From NCBI RefSeq assembly GCF_002117485.1, contig NZ_CP021032.1, positions 62,001 through 126,000 on the forward strand: a DNA stretch of 64,000 nt. Direction: 5' to 3'. Origin of the DNA: Rhizobium sp. NXC14 (GTDB taxonomy: Bacteria; Pseudomonadota; Alphaproteobacteria; Rhizobiales; Rhizobiaceae). The position numbers and the translations under genes were made by a program. The notes under the pieces were generated by a model. That model saw nothing but the letters and a program-made list of their open reading frames with translations, searched no databases and was not told the origin of the DNA. Positions 16,107 through 25,259 of this stretch are shown here, piece by piece; position 1 is the first letter of the stretch, and the number at the start of each line of letters is the position of its first letter.

Positions 16107-18385
16107 GCGGTCTTCACCTCTCCGCTGGCTTGCGCTTCGCTCCGCATGGGAGAATGTTTGCCAAAGGCATTCAACCGCAGCGCATTGGTTACGACGATGA
16201 TCGATGATGTCGACATGGCCACGGCTGCGATCAGCGGCGTCGCCAGTCCGGCGATCGCGATCGGAACCGCCAGCACGTTGTAGCCGATGGCCAGAACAAA
16301 GTTCTGCCGGATCAGGCTGGCGGATCTTCGCGCAATGGCGACCGCTTGCGGAACGGCACCGAGCCGATCGTTGAAAAAGACCAGATCGGCGGCCTGCCTG
16401 CCGATGTCGGATGCGGTGGCGGGCGCAATCGAGACATGCGCTGTGGCAAGCGCCGGGGCGTCGTTGATCCCGTCGCCGACCATAAGCACGCGGCGACCCT
16501 CGCCGCTCAGCCTTTGGCATTCCTCGACTTTCTGCTTCGGTGCCAAGGCGCCCAAAGCCCTTTGAATGCCGAGAGCCTGCGCCGTGTTGTCGACGACATT
16601 TTGCCTGTCGCCGGATACCATCAGCGTTTCAAGGCCGGCTGCAGCGAGAGCGCAAACAGCTTCGGCAGCACCCGGGCGAAGCGTGTCGTCAAAGAGGAAA
16701 CGTGCCAGATCGGCGCCGTTCTTCGACAGGATCACCTCCGAAAACGGCCCATCCTCCGTGCCGGGCGTAGGGCCGGTTCCGCAGGCAAAGGCGCGGTTGC
16801 CCAGCCGATAGACATCCGTTCCATTGCAGGCCTCCAGCCCCCCGCCGGGGATTTCCGTGACCCTGTCGAAGGAGAATGAAGAAGCCTTCTCAATGTCCCG
16901 CAGCAGCGCCTCGGAGAGAGGATGCCGTGAATGCGCGGCTAATGCGGTGGCGATGGCGGCACTGTCCGCCTCGGTGGCTTCGACCGCGACGAGACGCGGC
17001 CGCCCCATCGTTAGTGTGCCGGTCTTGTCGAAGGCGACGATATCAGCTTCGGCGAGTCTTTCGAGCGCAGAACCGTCCTTGACCATGATGCCCTTGCGGA
17101 AAAGCTCGCCCGCAGCGACCACCTGGACCACAGGAACGGCAAGGCCGAGCGCGCACGGGCAGGTAATGATCAGCACCGCAACCGCGACCAGCATCGCCTG
17201 TTTCCAGTCGCCGCCGAAAAATCCCCAGCCCAGGAAGGCCACCAGCGCCAACAGGTGCACGGCCGGGGAATAGAGTGCTGCGGCCCGATCGGCGATCCGG
17301 CGATAGCCGGCCCTGCTGCCTTCGGCAGCTTCCATGAGGCTGATGATTTCTGATAGAAGGGAATCTCTCGCCACTTTCGTCGCCCGCAGGATGAGAGAGC
17401 CGGTCAGGTTCATTGCCCCCGAATTCACCGCGCTGCCTTTAGCGACTGCGACCGGCCTGATTTCACCGGTGACGATGGAGAGGTCCACGTCGCTCTCGCC
17501 GCTGACGATCGTGCCGTCGACCGAGATGCGCTCGCCTGCCGCGATCGCGATATCGTCACCCACCGCGATCTCTTCCACCGGAACGTAGCGGCGCGATCCG
17601 TCAGTCATCATCAGCAACGCCCCGCGCGGGGCAAGTCTTGCAAGTCCGTTGATCGCGGCGCGGGCCTTTTCCCGCATGACGTGATCGAGCGTTCTGCCGA
17701 TCAGCAGAAAGAACAGCAGCGAAACCGAGGCGTCGAACCATGCGTGTTCGCCGTGATGCACCGTCTCCCACAGGGAGACGGCATACGACAGCGTCACGGC
17801 AAGCGAGATCGGAACGTCCATGTTGGTGCGCCCGCGTTTCAGGGCGTTCCATGCCGATTTGAAGAAGAAGCGCCCCGCATAGACCAGCGCGGGGGCCGCA
17901 ATCATCGCCGAGATCCAGTGAAACATGTCGCGGGTCGCCGCGTCGGCGCCAGACCAGACCGACACCGAGAGCAGCATGATGTTGGCGGCTGCAAAACCCG
18001 AGACTCCGATCGCCAGCAGCAGCTGGTTCCTGATCCTGTCGTTTTCAGGTGCGGCGGGTGTGAAGAGATGCGCGCGGTATCCGGCCGCATTGATCGTTGC
18101 CAGGATTTCGGAGGGGTCAGTCGCCCGCTTCTCGATTTCCCCTTGATAAATGCAGCTGACCCGGCGGGCAGTGAGATTGACCCGGGCTTTTTTGACGAAG
18201 GGAAGCGCCGAGATCGCCTTTTCGAGGGTGGATATGCAGCCGCCGCAGTGGATGTCGGGTACACTGAGGTCGAGCTGATGCAATCCGGCCCCGAGCGGGT
18301 GGCTGGCGAGCCGAATTTCGTCGGCGCTGGCGGATGTCGCGCTGAGGGCGAGCACGCTTTCCGTATCCATGGAGCAGCAGGTCAT
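16103..18385 (-). CDS. fixI: copper P-type ATPase CcoI
   Basis: A 760-residue P1B-type ATPase that exports copper for cbb3 oxidase assembly. An N-terminal metal-binding domain with CGGC (DIHCGGCISTLE at about residue 46) is followed by eight membrane segments with the transmembrane CPC metal site (IITCPCALGLAVP), the phosphorylation motif DKTGTLTMG, the TGE actuator motif (SIVTGEIRPV) and the hinge GDGINDAPALA. The length is usual. The start overlaps the fixH stop (ATGA), and the end overlaps fixS, so the four fixGHIS genes are translationally linked. A second start five codons later (MDTES) is possible. Confidence 0.95.
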   Translation of the reverse strand: MTCCSMDTESVLALSATSASADEIRLASHPLGAGLHQLDLSVPDIHCGGCISTLEKAISALPFVKKARVNLTARRVSCIYQGEIEKRATDPSEILATINAAGYRAHLFTPAAPENDRIRNQLLLAIGVSGFAAANIMLLSVSVWSGADAATRDMFHWISAMIAAPALVYAGRFFFKSAWNALKRGRTNMDVPISLAVTLSYAVSLWETVHHGEHAWFDASVSLLFFLLIGRTLDHVMREKARAAINGLARLAPRGALLMMTDGSRRYVPVEEIAVGDDIAIAAGERISVDGTIVSGESDVDLSIVTGEIRPVAVAKGSAVNSGAMNLTGSLILRATKVARDSLLSEIISLMEAAEGSRAGYRRIADRAAALYSPAVHLLALVAFLGWGFFGGDWKQAMLVAVAVLIITCPCALGLAVPVVQVVAAGELFRKGIMVKDGSALERLAEADIVAFDKTGTLTMGRPRLVAVEATEADSAAIATALAAHSRHPLSEALLRDIEKASSFSFDRVTEIPGGGLEACNGTDVYRLGNRAFACGTGPTPGTEDGPFSEVILSKNGADLARFLFDDTLRPGAAEAVCALAAAGLETLMVSGDRQNVVDNTAQALGIQRALGALAPKQKVEECQRLSGEGRRVLMVGDGINDAPALATAHVSIAPATASDIGRQAADLVFFNDRLGAVPQAVAIARRSASLIRQNFVLAIGYNVLAVPIAIAGLATPLIAAVAMSTSSIIVVTNALRLNAFGKHSPMRSEAQASGEVKTA

Positions 18386-18867
18386 CGGCCAAACTCCGCA
18401 GTATCGATGCGCTTGGCCTCATGCATGACGACCAAGCCGTTCTTTCTCGATATGGCTTCGACGATCCAGTCGCCGCCGGCGACCTCGTGGTCGGCTTCGA
18501 ACCGGCCCTCGCCCGTCTTCCGGAGGGTCAGGTGGAAATCCTCGTGATCACCGACCGGCCTTTTGAAATTCAGCGTGACTTCGTCGATGATCGCAGGCGC
18601 GCCGTTGCCATCACGGATGTCGTAGCGGATCGCGCGGCCGTTGACGGAGAGAGCGCCCTCAACGCCGGAGGCGGCAATCGCCTTCATCGCTGCCGCCTTG
18701 CTGTTGAATTCCTGGCTGGCCACATAGGTGTTTTCGACGACCAGGCCGCTCCAGCTGGATGAAGCATACACGGCCATGGTGACATTGACGGCGATCACGA
18801 CGGCGAAAAATGCCGAGGTGGCAAGAAGCATGTGCAAACCGGTAAAACCTCTAGTGGAAGCCTTCAT
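18382..18867 (-). CDS. fixH: cbb3 oxidase accessory protein CcoH
   Basis: A 161-residue protein with a single N-terminal membrane helix (residues about 13-34) and a periplasmic domain containing the family's SWSGLVVENTYVASQEFN segment. CcoH/FixH associates with the oxidase during assembly and is required for stable cbb3. The ATG overlaps the stop of fixG and the stop overlaps fixI, consistent with the fixGHIS operon. Confidence 0.95.
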   Translation of the reverse strand: MKASTRGFTGLHMLLATSAFFAVVIAVNVTMAVYASSSWSGLVVENTYVASQEFNSKAAAMKAIAASGVEGALSVNGRAIRYDIRDGNGAPAIIDEVTLNFKRPVGDHEDFHLTLRKTGEGRFEADHEVAGGDWIVEAISRKNGLVVMHEAKRIDTAEFGR

Positions 18868-20432
18868 TTCACCTCTCCCGGTGCGTTGAACGCCGCGCGA
18901 TAGGTCGCCCGGTCGGAATGGCCCGTATCTTCGATGACGAAGAGGAATTCGTTGATCTCGGCCCCGTCAGGCTTGCGCGTCACGAAGACCTTGATCGTCG
19001 TGGCCGCGTCAGGTTCGGCATTGACCGTGAAGCTGCGGCCATCCTGCCTGCCGTACTCGGGAATGCGCATCATGCCGCCTTCGAGCCCGACGAGAGTGAT
19101 GGTCACATCCCGCGGCGTCGGCACCATGTTGAGGACGCGAAGTGTGTAGCCGTTGCGGATGGAGCCGTCGCTTTCAAGGACATATTGGGGGTTGCGATCA
19201 TGGACGACGTTGAGTTCGAGTCGTTCGCGGAAGGCAAGATGGATGACCATGGCAATGCCGATCGATGCCCAGACGACGGCGTAGAACACGATTCTCGGAC
19301 GAAAGATGATCCGCCAGTCGAAATGCCGGACCGCCGAGATGAAGCTTCCATCAGCGTTTCGGACATTCGAGGGCTGGATAGCTGTCCGTCCTCCGTCCGT
19401 CGCAAGCGACATGTTGCTCGAATATTCGCTGAGCGTCGCATAGGCGATCAGGCCGCGAGGTTTTCCGAGCTTGTCCATGACGCCGTCACAGGCATCGATG
19501 CAGAGAGCGCATGTGACGCATTCCATCTGCTGGCCGTCGCGAATGTCGATTCCCATCGGACAGACCGCAACGCAGGCATTGCAATCCACGCAATCACCGA
19601 CCGGCAGGCCCTTGGCCTGGGCTTTCTTGGCGTGGCGCGCCCTCTGCTCGCCCCGCCAGTCATTGTAGGTGACAACAAGCGAATTTTCGTCGAGCATCGC
19701 GCCCTGAATGCGCGGCCACGGGCACATATAGGTGCACACCTGCTCGCGCATGAGGCCGCCAAGCAAATAGGTCGTGGCGGTCAGGATGGCGATGGTCGCA
19801 TAGGCGGCGGCAGGGGCACTGCCGGCAAACAGCGAAGCCGCCAGGCTCGGCGCGTCGGCAAAATAGAAGATCCATGCGCCGCCGGTGGCGGCTCCGATCA
19901 GCAGCCAGATCGCATGCTTGATCAGCCGCTTGCTGAGCTTGTCGAAGGTGAAGGGGCCGGCGTCGAGCTTCATTCGCGCATTTCGGTCGCCTTCGATGGC
20001 GCGTTCGACGACGAGGAAGAGATCGACCCAGACGGTTTGCGGACAGGCGTAGCCGCACCAGGCGCGGCCGACCGCGGCGGTGACGAGGAAGAGGCCAAAC
20101 CCCGCCATGACGAGCAGGCCCGCGACATAGTAGAATTCCTGGGGCCAGATTTCGATGAAGAAAAAGAAGAAACGCCGCGAGGAGAGGTCGACGAGAATTG
20201 CCTGACCGGTGGCGTAGGGGCCGCGATCCCAACGGATCCACGGCGCCAGGTAATAAATGCCGAGCGTGATCAGCATCACCATCCATTTGAACCGGCGGAA
20301 TCGACCCTCGGCGCGCTTTGGAAAAATCTTCTTGCGCGGCGCATAGAGAGGCTGTCGGTTGCGCCGGGCGTTGACCGGCTCGACACTGACGCGCTCGATG
20401 TCATTCGGATCTGGGGCGGTGTAGAGATTCAT
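18864..20432 (-). CDS. fixG: cbb3 assembly ferredoxin CcoG
   Basis: A 522-residue membrane protein with an N-terminal arginine-rich cytoplasmic segment, several membrane helices (for example WMVMLITLGIYYLAPWI), a cytosolic two-cluster ferredoxin domain (CVDCNACVAVCPMGID and CVTCALCIDACD) and a C-terminal immunoglobulin-like domain. CcoG reduces Cu(II) to Cu(I) for oxidase assembly. The ATG at 20432 (MNLYTAPDP) was chosen over 20468 because ACAGG precedes it and it lies about 20 bases after the FixK-predicted transcript start. First gene of fixGHIS. Confidence 0.95.
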   Translation of the reverse strand: MNLYTAPDPNDIERVSVEPVNARRNRQPLYAPRKKIFPKRAEGRFRRFKWMVMLITLGIYYLAPWIRWDRGPYATGQAILVDLSSRRFFFFFIEIWPQEFYYVAGLLVMAGFGLFLVTAAVGRAWCGYACPQTVWVDLFLVVERAIEGDRNARMKLDAGPFTFDKLSKRLIKHAIWLLIGAATGGAWIFYFADAPSLAASLFAGSAPAAAYATIAILTATTYLLGGLMREQVCTYMCPWPRIQGAMLDENSLVVTYNDWRGEQRARHAKKAQAKGLPVGDCVDCNACVAVCPMGIDIRDGQQMECVTCALCIDACDGVMDKLGKPRGLIAYATLSEYSSNMSLATDGGRTAIQPSNVRNADGSFISAVRHFDWRIIFRPRIVFYAVVWASIGIAMVIHLAFRERLELNVVHDRNPQYVLESDGSIRNGYTLRVLNMVPTPRDVTITLVGLEGGMMRIPEYGRQDGRSFTVNAEPDAATTIKVFVTRKPDGAEINEFLFVIEDTGHSDRATYRAAFNAPGEVK

Positions 20433-20486
20433 GGGAACCTGTCCAGTGTTTGCCTGCCCTTGTCCCACCCGCGGCGCATCAGTTCC

Positions 20487-20500
20487 TTGATGCAGATCAA
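20487..20500 (-). promoter_or_regulatory. FixK/FNR box before fixG
   Basis: TTGATCTGCATCAA read leftward, a perfect TTGAT-N4-ATCAA palindrome. Predicted transcript start near 20452, 20 bases before the fixG ATG. Confidence 0.9.
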
Positions 20501-20515
20501 GAAATGACCTTTCGG

Positions 20516-20594
20516 AATGAAAAGGCCACGCCCTGGGGTAAGGGCGTGGCCGGAGGACAGCGGGGGAGAAACACCGCTGAGATGTCCTCGACAG
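20516..20594 (-). ncRNA. candidate FixK-controlled small RNA
   Basis: A FixK box at 20629-20642 has no gene behind it in either direction. Its predicted leftward start (about 20594) is followed within 80 bases by a small hairpin (AGCGG with CCGCT, bases 20563-20582) and the intrinsic terminator at 20524-20551. That is the layout of a short regulatory RNA. The reading frame across it (20429-20626) is arginine/serine/proline-rich and not gene-like. Confidence 0.4.
20524..20551 (-). terminator. intrinsic terminator, leftward
   Basis: GGCCACGCCC and GGGCGTGGCC pair over 10 bases with an 8-base loop; read leftward the stem is followed by TTTTCATT. It ends whatever transcript comes from the right, either read-through from fixP or a short RNA from the box at 20629. 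Confidence 0.75.
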
Positions 20595-20628
20595 GAGCTG
20601 AAACTATCGGCTCGTCTGCCTGTCATCC

Positions 20629-20642
20629 TTGAGGCAGATCAA
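20629..20642 (-). promoter_or_regulatory. FixK/FNR box without a coding gene
   Basis: TTGATCTGCCTCAA read leftward (TTGAGGCAGATCAA on +): one half perfect, the other with one change. It lies 129 bases to the right of the fixG box. Confidence 0.7.
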
Positions 20643-20644
20643 GC

Positions 20645-20788
20645 TTACGATCGAATTTCCGATCTTTGCCGCATCCTCCTGTTCGGCCGACGGCGGGACC
20701 GCCTTGGCGCGTTCCGAAACGCGAGAGCGGATGATGGCGCGCGGGTGCCGTAGAGACCGAGGATGGGATTGTGATCGTGAACTGTCAT
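20645..20788 (-). CDS. possible small protein after fixP
   Basis: A 47-codon frame beginning MTVHDHNPILGLYGT, with a strong AAGGAG 6 bases before the ATG, 109 bases after fixP. The C-terminal half is arginine-rich (RRSRRRPNRRMRQR) and may be shadow sequence. Not recognised. Reported because the ribosome site is good and the N-terminus is protein-like. Confidence 0.3.
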   Translation of the reverse strand: MTVHDHNPILGLYGTRAPSSALAFRNAPRRSRRRPNRRMRQRSEIRS

Positions 20789-20897
20789 CGCTTCTCCTTG
20801 GAGCATTTCCGTTTTCTTCCAACCACGGAACTGCCCTGTCTCTCTGTTTTCTCACCATCGCGGCCCAAAATCGCCGCCCACTTCTGCTGGAATTGCT

Positions 20898-21761
20898 CTA
20901 GGTTCCGCCGCCGAGCGAATGAACGAAAATGGTGAGCTCCTTGACGGTCGTATCCCCGAGGCGCGCAGCCCAGGCAGGCATGACGCCATGTTTGGGAGAG
21001 GCGACCTGGCGAACGATGGCGCCTTCGCCGCGCGCCTTCAGCCAGATCGCGTCGGCGAGATCCGGCGCTCCCATTTCCGCCTTTCCTTTGGCATCCTCGC
21101 CGTGACACGCGGCGCAGTTGTCGAGAAAGACCTGCCTTCCGGCCTCCGCGAGAGCGGGATCCGAGGGCGTATTGGTCAGGCCCCAGACGTAGGCAGCGAC
21201 CTGCCGCATCTGGGCAGGCTCGAGCACATCGGTAAAGGCCGGCATCTCGGACGCGTGGGTTTCGGCATCCGAATCGAACCGGATCCCGTGGGCGATCGTC
21301 GCCTGGATGGCGCCCAGGTCGCCGCCCCATAGCCAGTCGTCATCGTTCAGGTTAGGAAAGCCAGGGCCGCCGCTCGCCCCCGAGCCATGACAGGGCGCGC
21401 AATTGACTTTGAATGAGGACGCACCGCCGCCGATTGCGAATGCACGGAGGGCAGGATCGGCGTCGATCTCCTGGACTGTCTTTGCCGCGATCAGGTCGTG
21501 AAACTGCGTCTGGGACGCTTTGGCCTGGTCCAGGTCCTGCTGCAGCTCCGCGCGAGTCGAGTAGCCGAGATAACCTTTCGTGGCGGAAGTGATCATCGGG
21601 ATCGCGGGATATGCAATCGCATAGCCGACCGCCCAGAGAATGGTGGCGTAGAAGGTCCACACCCACCAGCGGGGCATGGGATTGTTGAGCTCGCGGATGC
21701 CGTCCCATTCATGTCCGGTCGTTTCGACGCCGCTCAATTCATCGATATGTTTTTCCGACAT
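20898..21761 (-). CDS. fixP: cbb3 oxidase dihaem subunit CcoP
   Basis: A 287-residue membrane-anchored dihaem cytochrome c of the cbb3 oxidase. An N-terminal cytosolic stretch (SGVETTGHEWDGIRELNNPMPRWW) is followed by a membrane helix (about residues 32-52). Two c-type haem sites, NCAPCHGSG and NCAACHGED, are present, with downstream methionine ligands in SEMPAF and VMPAW contexts. It passes electrons from the bc1 complex or soluble cytochromes to FixO and FixN. It begins 1 base after fixQ ends. The length is typical. Last gene of fixNOQP. Confidence 0.97.
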   Translation of the reverse strand: MSEKHIDELSGVETTGHEWDGIRELNNPMPRWWVWTFYATILWAVGYAIAYPAIPMITSATKGYLGYSTRAELQQDLDQAKASQTQFHDLIAAKTVQEIDADPALRAFAIGGGASSFKVNCAPCHGSGASGGPGFPNLNDDDWLWGGDLGAIQATIAHGIRFDSDAETHASEMPAFTDVLEPAQMRQVAAYVWGLTNTPSDPALAEAGRQVFLDNCAACHGEDAKGKAEMGAPDLADAIWLKARGEGAIVRQVASPKHGVMPAWAARLGDTTVKELTIFVHSLGGGT

Positions 21762-21762
21762 C

Positions 21763-21915
21763 TCAATCGTCCTTCAAGGGAATATCGGCGGCCTCTTTCG
21801 CCGTCTGCTTGCTGCCTGGGCGAAGGGTGAACACGACCACCCCGACGAAGAATGCCGCCATTGCCACCAAGCCCCAGCTATCGGCGAAGTGTCTCATTGC
21901 GGTGTAGGTTTCCAT
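21763..21915 (-). CDS. fixQ: cbb3 oxidase small subunit CcoQ
   Basis: A 50-residue protein (METYTAMRHFADSWGLV start) with one membrane helix (LVAMAAFFVGVVVFTL) and a charged C-terminus ending IPLKDD. CcoQ stabilises the association of CcoP with the oxidase core. Located between fixO and fixP with 8 and 1 base gaps. Short but unmistakable by context and sequence. Confidence 0.95.
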   Translation of the reverse strand: METYTAMRHFADSWGLVAMAAFFVGVVVFTLRPGSKQTAKEAADIPLKDD

Positions 21916-21923
21916 GGATCACC

Positions 21924-22658
21924 TCAACGGTAGCCGGTCGCGTCGTCATAGGTCGAGAAATCGACCAGCGTTCCGAGCATCTGCAGGTAGGAGACGAGCG
22001 CGTCCATTTCGGTCAGCTTGGCCGGGTCGCCGTCGAAATCGCCGACCTTCGCCTTCGGATAGCGTTCGAGCAGGGCCGTCGTGTCCGCGTTCGGATCGGC
22101 CTGAGCTCTCATGTCGGCTTCCGCATTCGCCAGCATGTCGTCGCTGTAGGGCACGCCGACGTCCTCGTTGGCCTTGAGGTCCATTACGACATCCTTGACC
22201 GTCACTTCCTGCTCCTTGAGGAAGGCGTAGCTTGGCATGATCGATTCCGGCACGACTGCCCGGGGGTCCGCGAGATGCTGGACATGCCATTCGTTCGAGT
22301 AACGTCCGCCGACACGGGCCAAATCCGGCCCCGTACGTTTTGATCCCCACTGGAACGGATGGTCGTACATGGATTCTGCGGCCAGTGAATAATGGCCGTA
22401 GCGTTCGACTTCATCACGGAAAGGCCTGATCATCTGGCTATGGCAGAGATAGCAGCCTTCACGGATGTAGACGTTGCGTCCTGCGAGCTCCAGCGGCGTG
22501 TAAGGACGCATTCCTTCCACTTTTTCGATCGTGTTCTGCAGGTAGAACAGCGGTGCGATTTCAACGATGCCGCCGATGCTGACGACGAGCAGCGAGCCGA
22601 CCAGAAGAAGCGTCGCGTTTTTCTCGAGGATCTTATGTTTATCCAATATCGATGCCAT
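21924..22658 (-). CDS. fixO: cbb3 oxidase monohaem subunit CcoO
   Basis: A 244-residue membrane-anchored cytochrome c. An N-terminal helix (residues about 15-35) precedes the haem-binding site [13 protein letters not shown] and a distal methionine in [10 protein letters not shown]. It hands electrons from FixP to the catalytic subunit FixN. The [24 protein letters not shown] block is diagnostic. It lies 8 bases after fixN. Confidence 0.97.
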   Translation of the reverse strand: MASILDKHKILEKNATLLLVGSLLVVSIGGIVEIAPLFYLQNTIEKVEGMRPYTPLELAGRNVYIREGCYLCHSQMIRPFRDEVERYGHYSLAAESMYDHPFQWGSKRTGPDLARVGGRYSNEWHVQHLADPRAVVPESIMPSYAFLKEQEVTVKDVVMDLKANEDVGVPYSDDMLANAEADMRAQADPNADTTALLERYPKAKVGDFDGDPAKLTEMDALVSYLQMLGTLVDFSTYDDATGYR

Positions 22659-22666
22659 GTCTCACC

Positions 22667-24289
22667 TCATTCGGCAGGCTGTGCCTGGGGTACGAAAGTG
22701 GTCGGGATTGCAGCTTCGTCGCGCTGGTGGCCGCGGATCGTCATGAACACGTTCCAGGCCATGACGAGGCCGCCCGCCAGGTAAAGCGTTCCGCCGACCG
22801 CGCGTAGCACGTAGTAGGGGATCATCGCCGCGACCGTCTCCGCGAAGGAGTAGACGAGGAAGCCCTGGGAATTGTATTCGCGCCACATCAGACCCTGCTG
22901 GATGCCGGCTACCCAGAGCACGGCGGCGTAGATCACGATCCCGAGGGTCGCGAGCCAGAAGTGCCAGTTGACCATCCGCAGGCTGTAGAGACGTTCGCGC
23001 CTCCACAGTTTCGGTGTCAGGTAATAGATTGCCCCGAACGTGATCATCCCGACCCAGCCGAGCGCGCCGGAATGCACGTGGCCGATCGTCCATTCTGTAT
23101 AATGGCTGAGCGAATTGACTGTCTTGACCGACATCATCGGGCCCTCGAAGGTCGACATGCCGTAAAAGGCGATGGCGACGATCATCATCCGGATGACCGG
23201 GTCGGTGCGGATCTTGTCCCAGGCGCCCGAAAGCGTCATCAGGCCGTTGATCATGCCGCCCCAGGAGGGCATCCAGAGCATGACCGAGAAAACCATGCCG
23301 AGCGTCTGGGCCCAGTCGGGCAGCGCCGTGTAATGCAGATGATGCGGACCGGCCCAGATGTACATGAAAATCAGGGCCCAGAAGTGGATGATCGACAGCC
23401 GGTAGGAATAGACTGGCCGGTTGGCCTGCTTCGGCACGAAATAATACATCATGCCGAGGAAGCCGGCGGTGAGGAAAAAGCCGACGGCGTTGTGGCCGTA
23501 CCACCATTGCGTCAGCGCATCCTGGACGCCGGAGAAGAGAGAATAGCTCTTGGAGCCGAGGAACGAGGCCGGAACGGCAAGGTTGTTGACCACGTGCAGC
23601 ATCGCGATAGTGACGATGAAGCCGAGATAGAACCAGTTCGCCACGTAGATGTGCGGTTCTCTACGCTTCAGGATCGTTCCGAGATAGACGGCGAGATAGG
23701 CGACCCAGACGATCGTCAGCCAGAGGTCGACATACCATTCGGGCTCGGCATATTCACGGGCCTGGGTGATGCCGAGCACGTAGCCTGTCGCCGCCATGAC
23801 GATGAAGAGTTGGTAGCCCCAGAAGACGAACCAGGCGAGGCTACCGCCGAAGAGCCGCGCGCGGCAGGTCCGCTGCACCACATAAAAGGACGTCATGATC
23901 AGCGCGTTGCCGCCGAAAGCAAAGATGACCGCCGATGTGTGAACCGGCCGCAGCCTGCCGAAATTAAGGTAGGGCGCGATATTGAGGTCGGGAAAAGCCA
24001 GTTGTAGCGCGATGATAACGCCAACAAGGAAGCCGACCACGCCCCAGAATACGGTGGCGATCAGGCCGTAGCGGACCACTTCGTCGAAATAGCCTGACAG
24101 GTCGACTTTCTGCCGCTGGTCCGCCGGTGTGAAATCGACCTTCCTGACAAGGAGCAGGGTCCCGGCAACCAGGCAGAAGCTGAGTATTCCCATATGGATC
24201 GCAAAAAGATGATCGTGCGCGAATGCGGCTCCAAGCAGCGCTAGAAACGTCGCGACCGCGAGCATCATTGTTTCCATCGTGTAATTCAT
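22667..24289 (-). CDS. fixN: cbb3 oxidase catalytic subunit CcoN
   Basis: A 540-residue haem-copper oxidase subunit with about 12 membrane helices that reduces oxygen at high affinity and pumps protons. Metal-site histidines are visible: [15 protein letters not shown] (haem b), [13 protein letters not shown] (CuB and the cross-linked tyrosine region), [12 protein letters not shown] (CuB pair) and [16 protein letters not shown] (haem b3 and b). First gene of fixNOQP behind a perfect FixK box 90-103 bases upstream. The length is standard. Confidence 0.98.
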   Translation of the reverse strand: MNYTMETMMLAVATFLALLGAAFAHDHLFAIHMGILSFCLVAGTLLLVRKVDFTPADQRQKVDLSGYFDEVVRYGLIATVFWGVVGFLVGVIIALQLAFPDLNIAPYLNFGRLRPVHTSAVIFAFGGNALIMTSFYVVQRTCRARLFGGSLAWFVFWGYQLFIVMAATGYVLGITQAREYAEPEWYVDLWLTIVWVAYLAVYLGTILKRREPHIYVANWFYLGFIVTIAMLHVVNNLAVPASFLGSKSYSLFSGVQDALTQWWYGHNAVGFFLTAGFLGMMYYFVPKQANRPVYSYRLSIIHFWALIFMYIWAGPHHLHYTALPDWAQTLGMVFSVMLWMPSWGGMINGLMTLSGAWDKIRTDPVIRMMIVAIAFYGMSTFEGPMMSVKTVNSLSHYTEWTIGHVHSGALGWVGMITFGAIYYLTPKLWRRERLYSLRMVNWHFWLATLGIVIYAAVLWVAGIQQGLMWREYNSQGFLVYSFAETVAAMIPYYVLRAVGGTLYLAGGLVMAWNVFMTIRGHQRDEAAIPTTFVPQAQPAE

Positions 24290-24378
24290 GATGTCGTCCC
24301 CAGTGCAAAGACGACCGCCCCGCGGCCGGCTTTCTCGGTAGTTCGGGGCAGGACTGTCACGAAGCTAGCGATGGCTCC

Positions 24379-24392
24379 TTGATCTACATCAA
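24379..24392 (-). promoter_or_regulatory. FixK/FNR box before fixN
   Basis: TTGATGTAGATCAA read leftward, a perfect palindrome; predicted transcript start near 24344, 55 bases before the fixN ATG. It is also 136 bases upstream of the divergent fixK gene, so FixK could affect its own expression. Confidence 0.9.
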
Positions 24393-24426
24393 CAAGGGGA
24401 CCTCACGCCGCGGATGGACCGCCGCT

Positions 24427-24442
24427 GTTACACACTGTTACT
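24427..24442 (+). promoter_or_regulatory. K-box-like direct repeat before fixK
   Basis: GTTACA-CACT-GTTACT, a direct repeat of GTTAC with 10-base spacing, about 90 bases upstream of the fixK ATG. Direct half-sites one helical turn apart are what OmpR-type regulators bind. In R. etli the FxkR regulator acts on fixK through a conserved upstream box, and this repeat is the obvious candidate here. Confidence 0.6.
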
Positions 24443-24527
24443 TTCTTTCACCCTTTGGCACCGTCCGCTCATTCCCTTGTGACGCGACAGCTTTCTACTG
24501 CACCCACTGCCACGAGGGGACACGACG

Positions 24528-25259
24528 ATGCTGATGCAGAACAACCACGCATTCGAAAATGCCGAGAAAACGGTCGAAGCAATTGCTGCCGGCCAATCGC
24601 TTTCGTCGCTTTTCCTGAGCTCGGCGGCGGAGCCTGTCGCAGCCGGCAAGGCGATTTGCTGGGAGGGCGACCAGGCGAAACATCTCTTCCAGGTGGAAGA
24701 AGGCGTCGTTCGCCTGCATCGCATCATCGGCGAGGGCCGCCGGGTGATCACAGCCTTTCATTTCGCCGGCGATCTCATCGGCGCCTCGTTGCAAAACGAC
24801 TTCATTTTCACGGCGGAGGCCGTCACCGAATGCAAGATCCGGCGCATGTCGCGCAAGAGCTTTCACGAAGAAGTCGCCCGCTCCGACGCGCTCGGCCCGG
24901 CCTATATCTCCCTGCTTTGCCAGGAGGCGACCGCCGCTCATGAACAGATGGTGCTGTTGTCGAAAAAGAATGCCGAGGAGCGTCTCTGCAGCTTTATCCT
25001 CAAGCTTGCGTCCCGCCGCAACCTGCGGCCGCGCCAAGGCCTGGTGCGCGTTCCCATGAACCGCCAGGACATTGCGGATCATCTCGGCCTCACCATCGAG
25101 ACCGTGTCTCGCACGATCACGAAACTGGCGTCTCGCAACATCGTTATTCCCGAGGGCAGGCACGACCTGAGGATCGTCAATATTGCCCGGTTGAAACAGT
25201 TGTCCGGCGACGCTGATGATTTTTCTGACGATTCCTGTCATAGGGTCAACCTGCACTGA
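24528..25259 (+). CDS. fixK: Crp/Fnr regulator FixK
   Basis: A 243-residue regulator with nucleotide-binding fold (residues about 30-150) and C-terminal helix-turn-helix (NRQDIADHLGLTIETVSRTITKL) whose ETVSRT recognition helix is that of FNR/FixK proteins binding TTGAT-N4-ATCAA. The N-terminal cysteines of FnrN are absent, so it is FixK-type and depends on an upstream oxygen sensor. GAGGGG precedes the ATG. It is divergent from fixN, and its stop overlaps the start of the hybrid fixL, so the two are coupled. It is the likely activator of the boxes listed in this window. Confidence 0.92.
   Translation: MLMQNNHAFENAEKTVEAIAAGQSLSSLFLSSAAEPVAAGKAICWEGDQAKHLFQVEEGVVRLHRIIGEGRRVITAFHFAGDLIGASLQNDFIFTAEAVTECKIRRMSRKSFHEEVARSDALGPAYISLLCQEATAAHEQMVLLSKKNAEERLCSFILKLASRRNLRPRQGLVRVPMNRQDIADHLGLTIETVSRTITKLASRNIVIPEGRHDLRIVNIARLKQLSGDADDFSDDSCHRVNLH

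Noticed and set aside
18918-20507. 529-codon plus-strand frame opposite fixG
   Set aside because: Composition is Asp/Arg/Gly-rich shadow sequence; the other strand encodes an unmistakable CcoG.
20629-20901. Plus-strand frame starting on the FixK box
   Set aside because: Starts at a TTG inside the box, no ribosome site, and low-complexity product; not gene-like.
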